Source of the DNA: an uncultured Marinifilum sp.
GTDB lineage: Bacteria; Bacteroidota; Bacteroidia; Bacteroidales; Marinifilaceae
Reading direction: 5' to 3'
NCBI RefSeq assembly: GCF_963677195.1
Contig: NZ_OY781918.1
Span: 2,592,923-2,656,922 of the forward strand
DNA: 64,000 bases
In this document: positions 1 through 8,289 of the stretch, in pieces
Position numbering within the stretch: the first letter of the stretch is position 1
Layout of the letters: every line of letters starts with the position of its first letter
Position numbers and translations under genes: made by a program
Notes under the pieces: model-generated
What the model was told of the DNA's origin: nothing
Databases searched by the model: none
The model's input: the letters and a program-made list of their open reading frames with translations, nothing else

Positions 1-1113
1 GTAGTGCCTTTTATTTATGTCGTGTTTTATACATTAACAGGAGTATCAATAAAACTAGATGTTTTACCTAATGTTTGGGATATAGCTCTTTTATTTTTTA
101 TTATAAGGCTTGTAAGTATTGGAATAGGAGCCTATATCGGAGGAGCTTTAGGAGGTAATCCTATTCGATATAACAAAGTGTTTTGGATGCCTTTTGTTAC
201 TCAGGCAGGAGTTGCAATTGGTCTTGTATCGGTTATAGCTGGCAAATATCCAACTTGGGGTAGCGAGTTTTCTACTATTTTAATTGCAGTAATTGTTCTT
301 AACGAAATAGTAGGACCTCCATTGTTTAAATGGTCTATTCTTTATGTGGGCGAAAGTCATAAGCAAAGAGTTTTACAGCACGAAAATAAAGTGAAAAATG
401 CAATTATTTTTGGCTTGGAAGGGCAGTCTTTAGCTTTGGCTCGACAGCTTATCGATCATGAGTGGAATGTAAAGTTAGTTACCAGAGATGAGGCAAAAGC
501 TAAGCGGGAGTACAAAGGGGTACAAGTGGTTCATATTAACGATATTTCCTTGGAAGAATTAAATAAGATTGAAGCTCAGCGTGCAGATACTTTGGTTTTG
601 TTGAACGAGGATGAGGATAATTTAAAAGTTTGTGAACTGGCCTATGAGCATTTGGGCACCAGAGATGTGGTTGTGAGAGTTCAGGAAAGGAGCTTTGTTA
701 AAAAATTTCATGAGTTAGGAGCACTTATCATAGAGCCATCTACACTTATGGTTAGTTTGTTGGATCATTTGGTTCGTTCACCGCTCGCAACATCATTATT
801 TTTAGGAATGGAAGAGAATCAAGATACAATCGATTTGGAAATGCAAAATCCCGAATTACATGATGTTGCAATTCGAGATTTACAAATTCCTACCGACCTT
901 ATTATACTGGCTACCAAACGCAACCAAAATACTTTAATATCTACAGGTTTTACCCGATTGCGCTTAGGTGATATCTTAACTGTTGTAGGATCGATAGATA
1001 GTATAGAAAAATTACGATTAAAAATGGGTAATTCTAATATACCTGATCATAAAAAAATACGAATTGCAGGTAAATCGATCTCTTATAAACGAAACCGCTT
1101 CGATTCAGTTTAA
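1..1113 (+). CDS. cation:proton antiporter, C-terminal part (5' end outside window)
   Basis: The reading frame is open from the first base, so the start and most membrane helices lie upstream of the window. What is visible is the last few hydrophobic helices of a Na+/H+ exchanger (CPA2, KefB/KefC-like) domain (about residues 1-115). A cytoplasmic RCK/TrkA-N nucleotide-binding domain follows, beginning KNAIIFGLEGQSLALARQL, and then a TrkA-C domain (about 275-350, ending in the typical RLGDILTVVG strand). Proteins of this layout exchange K+ or Na+ for H+ across the inner membrane and are gated by ligand binding to the RCK domain. The dinucleotide loop reads GLEGQS rather than GxGxxG, so the bound nucleotide is uncertain. 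The gene ends 7 bases before the convergent TPR gene. Ion specificity cannot be decided from this fragment. Confidence 0.85.
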   Translation, partial: VVPFIYVVFYTLTGVSIKLDVLPNVWDIALLFFIIRLVSIGIGAYIGGALGGNPIRYNKVFWMPFVTQAGVAIGLVSVIAGKYPTWGSEFSTILIAVIVLNEIVGPPLFKWSILYVGESHKQRVLQHENKVKNAIIFGLEGQSLALARQLIDHEWNVKLVTRDEAKAKREYKGVQVVHINDISLEELNKIEAQRADTLVLLNEDEDNLKVCELAYEHLGTRDVVVRVQERSFVKKFHELGALIIEPSTLMVSLLDHLVRSPLATSLFLGMEENQDTIDLEMQNPELHDVAIRDLQIPTDLIILATKRNQNTLISTGFTRLRLGDILTVVGSIDSIEKLRLKMGNSNIPDHKKIRIAGKSISYKRNRFDSV

Positions 1114-1120
1114 GATAGAA

Positions 1121-1696
1121 TTACCATGTTAAAAAAACAGTAGTCCAGAATGCAAGAGGAACAACAGAATTCCAAATTACCTCTTCGCGATGCCTAGCTC
1201 TTCTCATTCTTTCATTTTCGGCAGTAAGTCGTAATTGATAAAGTGTTTGCTTATTTTTTTCCATATTAAGCCTTCTTTCTTCTTGGATGTTGTCGAGATA
1301 TACAATAAGTTCTCTACTTTTTGAAGGATTCGAATTAACAACCTGTAATAAATCCTGTTCCGATTCATCTAAACGATTTATATGATAATAAGCCATACCT
1401 CTTTGGAGACGAGCTTCAGTCATATATGGTTTTTTATTTAATACATGAGTAAAATCACTAATGGCCTTATTGTATTGTTTGACCTGCATTTTTGCATATC
1501 CACGATCTAGAAATATAGCTGGATAATAAGGCATAATATTTATTGCGGTATCCAAATAAGGAATTGCAGATTGATATTTACCTTCTAAAATTAGCATTCT
1601 TCCTTTGTCATGATATTGCATATAGCGTTCAACATTCTGTGCTTGTGGTATCGAACATAGAAATAAACCAAGTAGAAATAAAATTTGTTTTTTCAT
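1121..1696 (-). CDS. exported TPR-repeat protein with C-terminal membrane segment
   Basis: 191 residues. Residues 1-19 form a signal peptide (hydrophobic LFLLGLFLCSI, cleavage near PQAQ). Residues 25-125 contain about three tetratricopeptide repeats (for example GKYQSAIPYLDTAINIMPYY and KQYNKAISDFTHVLNKKPYM), a scaffold for protein-protein contacts. A charged, Arg/Glu-rich helix (about 135-170) follows, and the C-terminus WNSVVPLAFWTTVFLTW is hydrophobic enough to span or dock to a membrane. The likely place is therefore the periplasm, anchored at its C-terminus. Nothing in the neighbourhood points to a pathway. It lies tail to tail with the antiporter and downstream of the Cys-rich gene, with a terminator in between. 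Confidence 0.75.
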   Translation of the reverse strand: MKKQILFLLGLFLCSIPQAQNVERYMQYHDKGRMLILEGKYQSAIPYLDTAINIMPYYPAIFLDRGYAKMQVKQYNKAISDFTHVLNKKPYMTEARLQRGMAYYHINRLDESEQDLLQVVNSNPSKSRELIVYLDNIQEERRLNMEKNKQTLYQLRLTAENERMRRARHREEVIWNSVVPLAFWTTVFLTW

Positions 1697-1759
1697 TTTG
1701 TGAATTATTTATCTATTAAACTCAAATAATTGCACATAAATTGTACCAAATTGCATAAA

Positions 1760-1789
1760 AAAACCTCCCGAATTACTTCAAGAGGTTTT
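1760..1789 (-). terminator. terminator of the Cys/Lys-rich gene
   Basis: An 8-bp perfect stem AAAACCTC/GAGGTTTT encloses a 14-base loop (1768-1781). Read on the minus strand it is followed by a run of T. It lies 20 bases past the stop of the 1809-2171 gene. Confidence 0.7.
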
Positions 1790-1808
1790 AAATTTATAAA
1801 AAGCAGGT

Positions 1809-2171
1809 TTATGACTTTTTACAACATTCTTTTTTGCAGTTTGTATCGCATTTTTTAGCAGTTGCTTTACTATTACAATCTTTTTTACAATCAGTTTTAC
1901 ATTTCGAATCTGCTTTTGCTGTTTTACTGCATTCTTTAGAAGAACTGCATGCTTTTTTATTAGCTTTAGCTTCTTTCGAGCAACAAGCTTTTTTATCGGC
2001 TTTAGCTTCTTTTGAGCAACAGGCTTTTTCTTTCTTTTTATCAGTTTTTTTCTGCTCTTGCTTTTGAGTTAATTCTACATCCTTGCTATTGTCTAAAATT
2101 ACTGGTGAGCTGGCAATAGTTACTGAACTTATTGCAAAAACAAGTAAAAGGCTAAATAATAATTTTTTCAT
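1809..2171 (-). CDS. small exported Cys/Lys-rich repeat protein
   Basis: 120 residues. The signal peptide (about 1-20, LLFSLLLVFAISSVTIAS) is followed by a low-complexity mature chain dominated by Lys, Ala and Cys. A module ACCSKEAKADKK occurs about twice, then decays into single Cys separated by three to six residues (KCKTDCKKDCNSK, DTNCKKECCKK). I count 13 Cys after the signal peptide. The spacing suggests thiol metal binding or disulfide cross-linking outside the cytoplasm, but I recognise no family. It diverges from the histidine kinase gene at 2354, with 182 bases between, so the kinase pair may control it; that is inference. An open frame on the opposite strand at 1834-2067 is an antisense shadow. 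Confidence 0.7.
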   Translation of the reverse strand: MKKLLFSLLLVFAISSVTIASSPVILDNSKDVELTQKQEQKKTDKKKEKACCSKEAKADKKACCSKEAKANKKACSSSKECSKTAKADSKCKTDCKKDCNSKATAKKCDTNCKKECCKKS

Positions 2172-2300
2172 GATATTTGAATTTAAAATGTTTATTAATC
2201 TGTTTTAGTTATTATTGAATTGTGCTATAAAGAAAATAAAAGATCTTAAAATCTGCTGTTAATGAATTGTTAATGCATGTAAATCTTTTAAAAAATAAGC

Positions 2301-2308
2301 TACCTTTG
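2301..2308 (+). promoter_or_regulatory. candidate -7 box of the kinase/regulator operon
   Basis: TACCTTTG matches the Bacteroidota -7 consensus TAnnTTTG, 45 bases before the kinase start. No convincing TTTG -33 box is seen at the usual spacing, so support is partial. Confidence 0.4.
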
Positions 2309-2353
2309 AATTGTTAATAATCCCGCAAAACATAGTAGTTCAGTTAATAGCAC

Positions 2354-3622
2354 ATGAATATTTTTTTCAGACAAATTAAAGATAAAGCAAGCATCTACCG
2401 AACACAGATATTTGTAATTGTATCGGTTATAACTTTAGTTTTGTTACTCTTAATTCAAATTAGATGGATTAACAGAGCAAGAAGTTTGAATGAGGAGCAA
2501 TTTAACCACAGGGTTGGTATGGCTTTGCATGAGTCGGTTGATGAGTTTATGAAAGACCGACAAAGTTGTGAAACTATGAGTGCTTGTATGCATAAAACAA
2601 AGTTCGATGCAGATGATAGTGCTCAGTTAGAGTCTGAAGTAAATCGGCTAGATTCTATTATTAAGGAACAATTTAGGAATTATCAAATTCAATCGCCTTA
2701 TAATATCGAAGTATTAACAACAGCAGATGAGCAACCCCGGAGCAAATGTTTTTACTACAGTTTAAGGAAAGCTCTTAGTCACGATAAAGCTGTGTTGAAT
2801 GTATATTTCCAAAAACGGGAGCAGAACCTGATGGATAGTATGGGAAGTATGTTTTTATCTTCTATGATATTAATATTGATATTGTTTCTGTTTTTTGGAA
2901 TAACTGTATTTACCTTAATTAAGGATAAAAAAATATTAGGAAGAACAACCGATCTGATTAATAATATTGCCCATGAGTTTAAAACTCCCATGGCCACTAT
3001 TGCATTGGCTGGAAAAATGCTTGGGCGAGAAAAGGTTTATTCAGAAAGTAAGCAGGTTATTCGTTATGCTAATATGATTTCTTTAGAAAATAAGCGGTTA
3101 ACAAAACAAATAGATCAATTATTAAAATTATCCTGCATAGAAAGAGGTGAATTAAATATAAATTTAAATTCATTTTATTTGCATTCTATTTTAGAGGAGT
3201 GTTTAGAATCTATGTCGGTTCGAATAGTCGAATGTAATGGGAGTATAATTTTAGACACTAAAGCTGCTAATGATTTAATAAAAGGGGATTCGGAACTAAT
3301 TCAAAATGTGATGATCAATTTACTTGATAATGCCCTTAAATATTCGAAGGAAAAACCTGAAATTAAAATTGAAACAAAAAATATTAATGCTAATCTTTTA
3401 GTAAGTGTATCGGATAAAGGAATAGGCATGACAAAAGAAGAGCAAAAACATATTTTTGACCGTTATTATCGTGCTCCAACAGGAGATAGACACGATGTAA
3501 AAGGTTTTGGCATTGGATTATCGTATTCGAGAATGATAGTTGATGCTCATAAAGGCTCCATAAATGTTTGGAGTAAACGAAATATTGGAAGTACATTTAC
3601 TGTTATTCTACCTCAAGCATAA
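2354..3622 (+). CDS. membrane sensor histidine kinase (OmpR-class partner)
   Basis: 422 residues. Two transmembrane helices (about 17-36 and 168-190) flank an extracytoplasmic sensor region of about 130 residues that contains CETMSACMH and another Cys. The cytoplasmic part has a HisKA domain with NNIAHEFKTPMATI (phosphoacceptor His about residue 208) and a HATPase domain with N box NLLDNALKYS, G1 DKGIGM, F box IFDRYYR and G2 GFGIGLSYS. It autophosphorylates and passes phosphate to the regulator that starts 6 bases downstream. The layout is that of the RprX/RprY pair of Bacteroides; a specific orthology is not claimed. The periplasmic cysteines and the divergent Cys-rich exported protein hint at a metal or redox signal. 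Confidence 0.9.
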   Translation: MNIFFRQIKDKASIYRTQIFVIVSVITLVLLLLIQIRWINRARSLNEEQFNHRVGMALHESVDEFMKDRQSCETMSACMHKTKFDADDSAQLESEVNRLDSIIKEQFRNYQIQSPYNIEVLTTADEQPRSKCFYYSLRKALSHDKAVLNVYFQKREQNLMDSMGSMFLSSMILILILFLFFGITVFTLIKDKKILGRTTDLINNIAHEFKTPMATIALAGKMLGREKVYSESKQVIRYANMISLENKRLTKQIDQLLKLSCIERGELNINLNSFYLHSILEECLESMSVRIVECNGSIILDTKAANDLIKGDSELIQNVMINLLDNALKYSKEKPEIKIETKNINANLLVSVSDKGIGMTKEEQKHIFDRYYRAPTGDRHDVKGFGIGLSYSRMIVDAHKGSINVWSKRNIGSTFTVILPQA

Positions 3623-3628
3623 TTTACT

Positions 3629-4324
3629 ATGAGTACAAGTTTAGAAAAAAATATTCTTTTGGTCGAGGATGATATAAACCTTGGCAAAATACTAAAAGAC
3701 TTTCTGGAAATGGAAGGATTTTTAATTACTCTTGCCCGAGATGGGGAAGAAGGGTTTCAGGAATTTTCTAAATCAAGTTTTAACTTATGTATTTTAGATG
3801 TAATGTTGCCAAAAATGGATGGTTTTTCTTTGGGCCAAAAAATTAGAAAAATAAATCAGGATATTCCTATTATTTTTTTAACTGCAAAATCGCTAAAAGA
3901 GGATAAGTTAAAAGGATTTGATTTAGGAGGAGATGACTATATAACCAAGCCTTTTGATGAGGAAGAACTAGTACGAAGAATTAAAGCTGTTTTAAGACGT
4001 TCTAAATCAGCAGATTCTTCTGAGATGCAGTTTAAACTAGGCAATTTTGAATACAATCATATTAATTTAACCCTAACTCTTAAGGGAAAAGTTTCTCGAA
4101 TCACTCAAAAAGAAGGAGAGGTATTGTATTTACTTTTGCAAAGTAAAAATAATGTTCTTAGAAGAGAGGATATTTTGGTTAAAGTTTGGGGTGAGAATGA
4201 TTACTTTATGGGACGTAGCCTAGATGTTTTTATTACTAAACTACGAAAACATTTAAAACCAGATCCGCAGGTTAAAATTGAGAATGTACACGGTGTAGGT
4301 TTTATTCTTTCTGACGATAATTAA
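3629..4324 (+). CDS. OmpR/PhoB-family response regulator
   Basis: 231 residues. The N-terminal receiver domain has the acidic pair EDD near residue 18, phosphoacceptor Asp in LCILDVMLPKMDG (about residue 56), Thr in FLTAK and Lys in ITKPF. The C-terminal winged-helix DNA-binding domain (about 130-228) has RITQKEGEVLYLL and the recognition-helix region GRSLDVFITKLRKHL. It is the cognate regulator of the kinase immediately upstream (6-base gap, same operon). The closest named type known to me is RprY of Bacteroides, an OmpR-class regulator; targets here cannot be read from the sequence. Confidence 0.92.
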   Translation: MSTSLEKNILLVEDDINLGKILKDFLEMEGFLITLARDGEEGFQEFSKSSFNLCILDVMLPKMDGFSLGQKIRKINQDIPIIFLTAKSLKEDKLKGFDLGGDDYITKPFDEEELVRRIKAVLRRSKSADSSEMQFKLGNFEYNHINLTLTLKGKVSRITQKEGEVLYLLLQSKNNVLRREDILVKVWGENDYFMGRSLDVFITKLRKHLKPDPQVKIENVHGVGFILSDDN

Positions 4325-4361
4325 TTGTTTATTTTGGTATCGTATTAAAGCTGAAAAATTG

Positions 4362-4369
4362 TAATTTTG
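4362..4369 (+). promoter_or_regulatory. candidate -7 box upstream of yggS
   Basis: TAATTTTG fits TAnnTTTG, 29 bases before the yggS start. A TTTG lies at 4333-4336, but the 25-base spacing is longer than usual. Confidence 0.4.
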
Positions 4370-4398
4370 AGTTTTCAATATAAAAATACAATACTGGC

Positions 4399-5061
4399 AT
4401 GAGTATACCTCAGAAAATTAACGGAATACTGGAATCTATTCCTAAGCATGTAAGATTGGTTGCTGTTTCTAAAACTAAGCCCAATGAAGATATAATGGAA
4501 GCTTATGAGGGTGGATATAAAATTTTTGGGGAGAATAAACCTCAAGAATTAGCACGAAAATATAATGAGTTACCTAAGGATATTCAATGGCATTTTATTG
4601 GACATTTACAGACTAATAAAGTTAAATACATTGCTCCTTTTGTAAGTTTAATTCATGCTGTAGATAGTATTAAGTTGTTAAAAGAAATTAATAAGCAGGC
4701 AAAAAAAAATAATAGAATTATTGATTGTTTATTGCAATTTCATATTGCCGAAGAGCAAACTAAATTTGGCTTATCTATCGAAGAAGCTCAGGAAATATTA
4801 AATTCGGATGATTTTAAATTACTCGAAAATATTCGAATTACGGGTGTTATGGGAATGGCAACTTTTACTCATAACGAAGTTCAGGTAAAAAAGGAATTTA
4901 ATAATTTAAAATCTATTTTCGAGCAGCTTAAACTTAATAATTTTGCGATTAATAATAGTTTTAAGGAAATATCTATGGGAATGTCGGGCGACTACAAAAT
5001 TGCCATAGAAACGGGAAGTACTTTAATAAGAATTGGAAGCACTATTTTTGGTGCTCGTTAA
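4399..5061 (+). CDS. yggS: YggS/PLPBP-family pyridoxal phosphate homeostasis protein
   Basis: 220 residues, the usual length of the family. It is a fold-type III PLP-binding protein without known catalytic turnover that buffers PLP and affects amino-acid pools. The PLP Lys lies in VAVSKTKP (Lys25). Further family signatures are FGENKPQE, WHFIGHLQTNK, the MGMATF strand, and the phosphate-binding C-terminus SMGMSGDYKIAIETGST followed by IRIGSTIFGAR. The ATG start at 4399 gives a standard N-terminus. The gene stands alone between the two-component pair and the DHOD-like gene. Confidence 0.93.
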   Translation: MSIPQKINGILESIPKHVRLVAVSKTKPNEDIMEAYEGGYKIFGENKPQELARKYNELPKDIQWHFIGHLQTNKVKYIAPFVSLIHAVDSIKLLKEINKQAKKNNRIIDCLLQFHIAEEQTKFGLSIEEAQEILNSDDFKLLENIRITGVMGMATFTHNEVQVKKEFNNLKSIFEQLKLNNFAINNSFKEISMGMSGDYKIAIETGSTLIRIGSTIFGAR

Positions 5062-5122
5062 TTTTTTAACAAGTTATAATTGAAACTAATTATTGACAAT
5101 AGTGATTCTATATTTAAATCAT

Positions 5123-5130
5123 TATATTTG
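5123..5130 (+). promoter_or_regulatory. candidate -7 box of the DHOD-like gene
   Basis: TATATTTG fits TAnnTTTG and lies 38 bases before the ATG at 5169. It also argues against the upstream TTG at 5142 as the start. The -33 box is not clear. Confidence 0.4.
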
Positions 5131-5168
5131 TTTGTTAACGTTTGAAATACTATAAAATTTATAATACT

Positions 5169-6173
5169 ATGATAAATCTTGAAACCACTTATATGGGATT
5201 GAAATTAAAAAATCCCGTAATTATCAGTAGTTCAGGTCTTACTAATTCGGTAAGAAAAATTAAAATAATTGAAGAAAAAGGAGCAGGAGCTGTAGTTCTT
5301 AAATCATTGTTCGAAGAGCAAATTACCAACGAAGCACATCACCTTATCAGCAAAGATTCTGTTAATGTTGATTATCCTGAAGCCGAAGATTATATTAAAA
5401 ACTATGTAAAAGGCAATTCGGTATCAAATTATCTTACTTTAATAAAGGAAGCAAAAGAGGCAGTTTCTATTCCTGTAATTGCAAGTATTAATTGTGTTTC
5501 GTCTTCGGACTGGACTCATTTTGCAAAAGAAATTGAAAAAGCTGGTGCCGATGCAATTGAACTAAATGCATTTATTGTACCTAACGACAGAAATATGAGT
5601 TCTGCTGATTATGAACAGCTTTACTTCGATATTTTTACTGCTGTTAAAAAGGAAGTTAGTATTCCGGTATCAATGAAATTAGGAATGTATTTTACTAATT
5701 TATTTTCGGTGGCAAATCGATTAAATGCCGAAGGAGCCGATTCTTTAGTTTTATTCAATAGATTTTACGAGCCCGATATTAATATAGAAGATATGAAGAT
5801 TACAAGTGCCGAAGTACTTAGTACGGCCGGTGATATTCGTAGATCTCTTCGTTGGGTTGGAATGTTATCCGATAAAATTAAAGGAATTGATATTGCTGCT
5901 TCAACAGGTATTCATAGTGGAGAAGCTGCCATTAAACAATTATTAGCAGGTGCAAAAGTAGTTCAAATTTGTTCTACTGTGTATGAGAATGGTTTCGATC
6001 AGATTACTAAAATTTTAGAAGAAATTTCGGCCTGGATGAGCAAGAAGGAATTTAAAAAAGTAGACGAATTTAGAGGAAATTTGAGTTATGGAAATATTCC
6101 AGATTCGGCTTTGTATGAAAGGGCACAATTCATGAAGTATTTTTCGAACAATACGAAAGATGTTATAATATAA
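5169..6173 (+). CDS. dihydroorotate dehydrogenase-like flavoprotein
   Basis: 334 residues from the ATG at 5169, preferred over the TTG at 5142 because MINLETTYMGLKLKNPV is the normal start of this fold. It is a TIM-barrel FMN protein of the DHOD/PyrD superfamily: LKNPVIISSSGLTNS (substrate/FMN loop), AVVLKSLFEEQI, PVIASINCVSS, DAIELNAF, SMKLGMYF, and the phosphate-binding end IAASTGIHSGEAAIKQLLAGAKVVQICST. In class 1 DHODs the strand ELNxSCPN supplies the catalytic Cys; here it reads ELNAFIVPN, so that Cys is absent. I therefore do not call it pyrD. The substrate is unknown. It ends in a strong terminator shared with the convergent HEAT gene. Confidence 0.8.
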   Translation: MINLETTYMGLKLKNPVIISSSGLTNSVRKIKIIEEKGAGAVVLKSLFEEQITNEAHHLISKDSVNVDYPEAEDYIKNYVKGNSVSNYLTLIKEAKEAVSIPVIASINCVSSSDWTHFAKEIEKAGADAIELNAFIVPNDRNMSSADYEQLYFDIFTAVKKEVSIPVSMKLGMYFTNLFSVANRLNAEGADSLVLFNRFYEPDINIEDMKITSAEVLSTAGDIRRSLRWVGMLSDKIKGIDIAASTGIHSGEAAIKQLLAGAKVVQICSTVYENGFDQITKILEEISAWMSKKEFKKVDEFRGNLSYGNIPDSALYERAQFMKYFSNNTKDVII

Positions 6174-6174
6174 A

Positions 6175-6214
6175 AAAAGTAAAGGCTGAATCGTTCGATT
6201 CAGCCTTTACTTTT
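6175..6214. terminator. bidirectional terminator, 19-bp perfect stem
   Basis: A perfect inverted repeat 6175-6193/6196-6214 (core AAAGGCTGAATCG/CGATTCAGCCTTT) with A and T tracts on the two sides. It serves the convergent DHOD-like gene and HEAT gene. Its right arm reaches the HEAT stop codon. Confidence 0.9.
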
Positions 6215-6735
6215 TAAAATTGATCTAGAATGTGAATACATTCATGAATCATTCCTTTAACTTCTTCAGCTGCAGTTGGAATTGCATCTTTTAATTTATC
6301 TTGTTGAAGGATTTTTAAGTCCTCATCAATTTTGCCAGTAAAATTTTCTATTACGGTAAATGCCTCAAAAGCAATTTCAAAATCCGATTGAATCAGGATA
6401 TCCACAAAAACATCTACGAAAGACGAAAAGTCAATGCTTGATTGCCAGCAAAGCTCAATAAGCATTTTTCTGATTGGAAGATATTTTTCATTTTTAATGG
6501 CAGTAACAAAAATTAAACCTGCTTTTTTGTCTTTAATATCTCCTAAAAATTTTAGCAAAATATCTCTAATATCTTCATCTTTTTGATTTAATAATAAATC
6601 AAAAATTAACTCTATATCATCGGGTTTACCCTCTTCTCTTAACTGACTTATGCTCTTGCTTACAATTTTAATGTCCTTAGATTGAAGATCGGAGATAAGT
6701 TTTTTATGCTGTTCCTTTTTTTGTTGTTCACTCAT
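6214..6735 (-). CDS. HEAT-repeat protein, function unknown
   Basis: 173 residues, no signal peptide, all-helical. Two to three HEAT-like helical pairs are visible: SKSISQLREEGKPDDIELIFDLL, EDIRDILLKFLGDIKDKKAGLIF and the ILIQSDFEIAFEAFTVIENF region. HEAT repeats form a curved binding surface; no catalytic residues are seen. A charged N-terminus (SEQQKKEQHKKLISDL) precedes them. A TAATTTTG box lies at 6760-6767 on the minus strand, 25 bases before the start. The 208 bases up to the next gene hold nothing else recognisable. It is a cytoplasmic scaffold-type protein with no assigned partner. Confidence 0.7.
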   Translation of the reverse strand: MSEQQKKEQHKKLISDLQSKDIKIVSKSISQLREEGKPDDIELIFDLLLNQKDEDIRDILLKFLGDIKDKKAGLIFVTAIKNEKYLPIRKMLIELCWQSSIDFSSFVDVFVDILIQSDFEIAFEAFTVIENFTGKIDEDLKILQQDKLKDAIPTAAEEVKGMIHECIHILDQF

Positions 6736-6759
6736 GGCTCATTTGTTTTATACGAAGCA

Positions 6760-6767
6760 CAAAATTA
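6760..6767 (-). promoter_or_regulatory. candidate -7 box of the HEAT-repeat gene
   Basis: The plus strand reads CAAAATTA, that is TAATTTTG on the minus strand (TAnnTTTG). No -33 box is seen at 19-21 bases. Confidence 0.35.
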
Positions 6768-6944
6768 ATAAAATATACCAACACACGTGCACACATAATA
6801 AAATAGAGAATTTAAGAATTTTTGAATAAGATATTTCTTGAATACTACACTTATAACTCATAATCTTTGAGGAAAAAGAATATTTATTAGAGAAAAAAAT
6901 TGTAATTTAACTACTATCCTTAATTTTTTAAGATCAAAATTTTT

Positions 6945-7796
6945 ATGAGAAAGGTATTGTCTATTGCTTGTATTCTGTTATTTATAAGTTCCTGTAATTG
7001 GTCATCGTCGCAAAAAAACGACGCTAAGGATTTGTCTGAAGCTACCGAGCTGAACTTAAAGAAAGAGAATGCAGATAAAATAAAAAAAGTATTTTATATT
7101 CTTCCCAGTCCTATTGAAACATCGCTTTTAATTGCTAAATCGGGAGTTCATTTTCGTAGCGATTTGATGAATAGTGCTGATAATTTATCTGGATATTCAA
7201 CCAGTATTTCCAGATCAATAGCCCTTGGAGTGTATTGTGCCGATTTAAGTTATGCAGCTCTTAACGAGCAATATCAAATTTCCATTGAGTATATTAATGT
7301 AGCAAGAAATCTTGCAGAATCCTTAGGTGTTCTGCGAACAGTAGAGCAGGGAAAAATAAAGATGCTGGAAAATAATTTGATGAATAAAAAGTTAATTGTT
7401 GATATCGTTTCTGAGATTTATATGGAATCGAGTGAGCAGTTACGTGAACAGGATAGATATATTTTAGCTTCATTAATGCTAATTGGCGGATGGATTGAAA
7501 GTTTATATCTGGCTACCCAAAGTACGGATATTGATGAGTTGAGACAGCAGATTGTTGTGCAAAAAATATTGGAGCAAAGATTGTCTTTAGAAGCTATTAA
7601 AAATGTGCTGGGGGAAAACAAAGATGATTTGACTATAGCGCCAATATATAAGGATATTCTCGAGCTTGAAATACTATTTGAAAAATCTATAAAATCTACC
7701 AATAAAGATTTAGATTTTTACGATAAGTATGATAGACAGGGTTTTCGGAATTTGGTAGTGAAAATAGAAGAGATACGAGAATATATGATTAATTAA
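6945..7796 (+). CDS. lipoprotein, conserved hypothetical
   Basis: 283 residues. It has a clear lipoprotein signal: hydrophobic SIACILLFIS followed by SC (lipobox Cys about residue 16), then a Ser/Asn/Gln linker. The mature part is almost entirely helical, for example ISIEYINVARNLAESLGVLRT and YILASLMLIGGWIESLYLATQ, with no metal or catalytic motif. I do not recognise the family. A small exported protein follows after 26 bases on the same strand, suggesting a two-gene operon at the envelope. Membrane anchoring is well supported; function is unknown. Confidence 0.75.
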   Translation: MRKVLSIACILLFISSCNWSSSQKNDAKDLSEATELNLKKENADKIKKVFYILPSPIETSLLIAKSGVHFRSDLMNSADNLSGYSTSISRSIALGVYCADLSYAALNEQYQISIEYINVARNLAESLGVLRTVEQGKIKMLENNLMNKKLIVDIVSEIYMESSEQLREQDRYILASLMLIGGWIESLYLATQSTDIDELRQQIVVQKILEQRLSLEAIKNVLGENKDDLTIAPIYKDILELEILFEKSIKSTNKDLDFYDKYDRQGFRNLVVKIEEIREYMIN

Positions 7797-7822
7797 TAAG
7801 TTTAAAAATACATGCAAATTAT

Positions 7823-8257
7823 ATGAGATATTATTTTTTACTTGTTGGAATTCTTCTGGGATTAGGATTAAATTCTGCTTACTCTCAATGCAGGCAATTT
7901 GCAAAAACGAAATGTAAACCTCGCTTAGAGAATTTTATTCACGATGGAAATTATAATGCAGTTATTCTTAATTTAGGTGAAGAAGTTGAGTTGCACAAGG
8001 TGTTTTTTGGAGATCAAAAATATAGAATTGTGCTTTGTCCGGAAGAACATCTGCCAGCTGTTCATTTTAAAATTATGAATATAGATCAGAAAATTATTTA
8101 CGACAATAAATCTGATGCTTATGCAGATACTTACGATTTTGAATTGGATGAGTCTGCAACTCTAAAAATATCAATTAAATTTGTAAAAGAAAATGGAGAG
8201 AAATTCGATAGGAGTATAAGCGGTTGCGTGGCTATGCTATTTGGTTTGGAAATGTAG
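7823..8257 (+). CDS. small exported protein, unknown
   Basis: 144 residues with an N-terminal signal peptide (YYFLLVGILLGLGLNSAYS, cleavage near AYSQ). The mature part is short and beta-rich, with three Cys (QCRQFAKTKCKPR, VLCPEEH) and one more in SGCVAMLF. The strand DETATLKISIKFV-like tail (written ESATLKISIKFVKENGEKFD) looks like a small Ig or jelly-roll fold, but no family is recognised. It follows the lipoprotein by 26 bases and probably shares its transcript. It ends in a terminator convergent with uvrA. Confidence 0.7.
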   Translation: MRYYFLLVGILLGLGLNSAYSQCRQFAKTKCKPRLENFIHDGNYNAVILNLGEEVELHKVFFGDQKYRIVLCPEEHLPAVHFKIMNIDQKIIYDNKSDAYADTYDFELDESATLKISIKFVKENGEKFDRSISGCVAMLFGLEM

Positions 8258-8287
8258 AAAAGGATTCCCTAAGGAACCCTTTTTTAA
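8258..8287. terminator. terminator between small exported gene and uvrA
   Basis: Stem AAAAGG-A-TTCC/GGAA-C-CCTTTT (one A·C mismatch) with loop CTAA, then TTTTTT. It starts directly after the stop at 8257 and ends before the convergent uvrA stop. Confidence 0.8.
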
Positions 8288-8289
8288 TG

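Noticed and set aside
1834..2067. 77-codon frame on the plus strand
   Set aside because: Antisense of the Cys/Lys-rich gene; its repeats come from the repetitive minus-strand coding sequence.
5142..5168. TTG start for the DHOD-like gene
   Set aside because: Adds nine unconserved residues; the ATG at 5169 fits the family and the promoter box.
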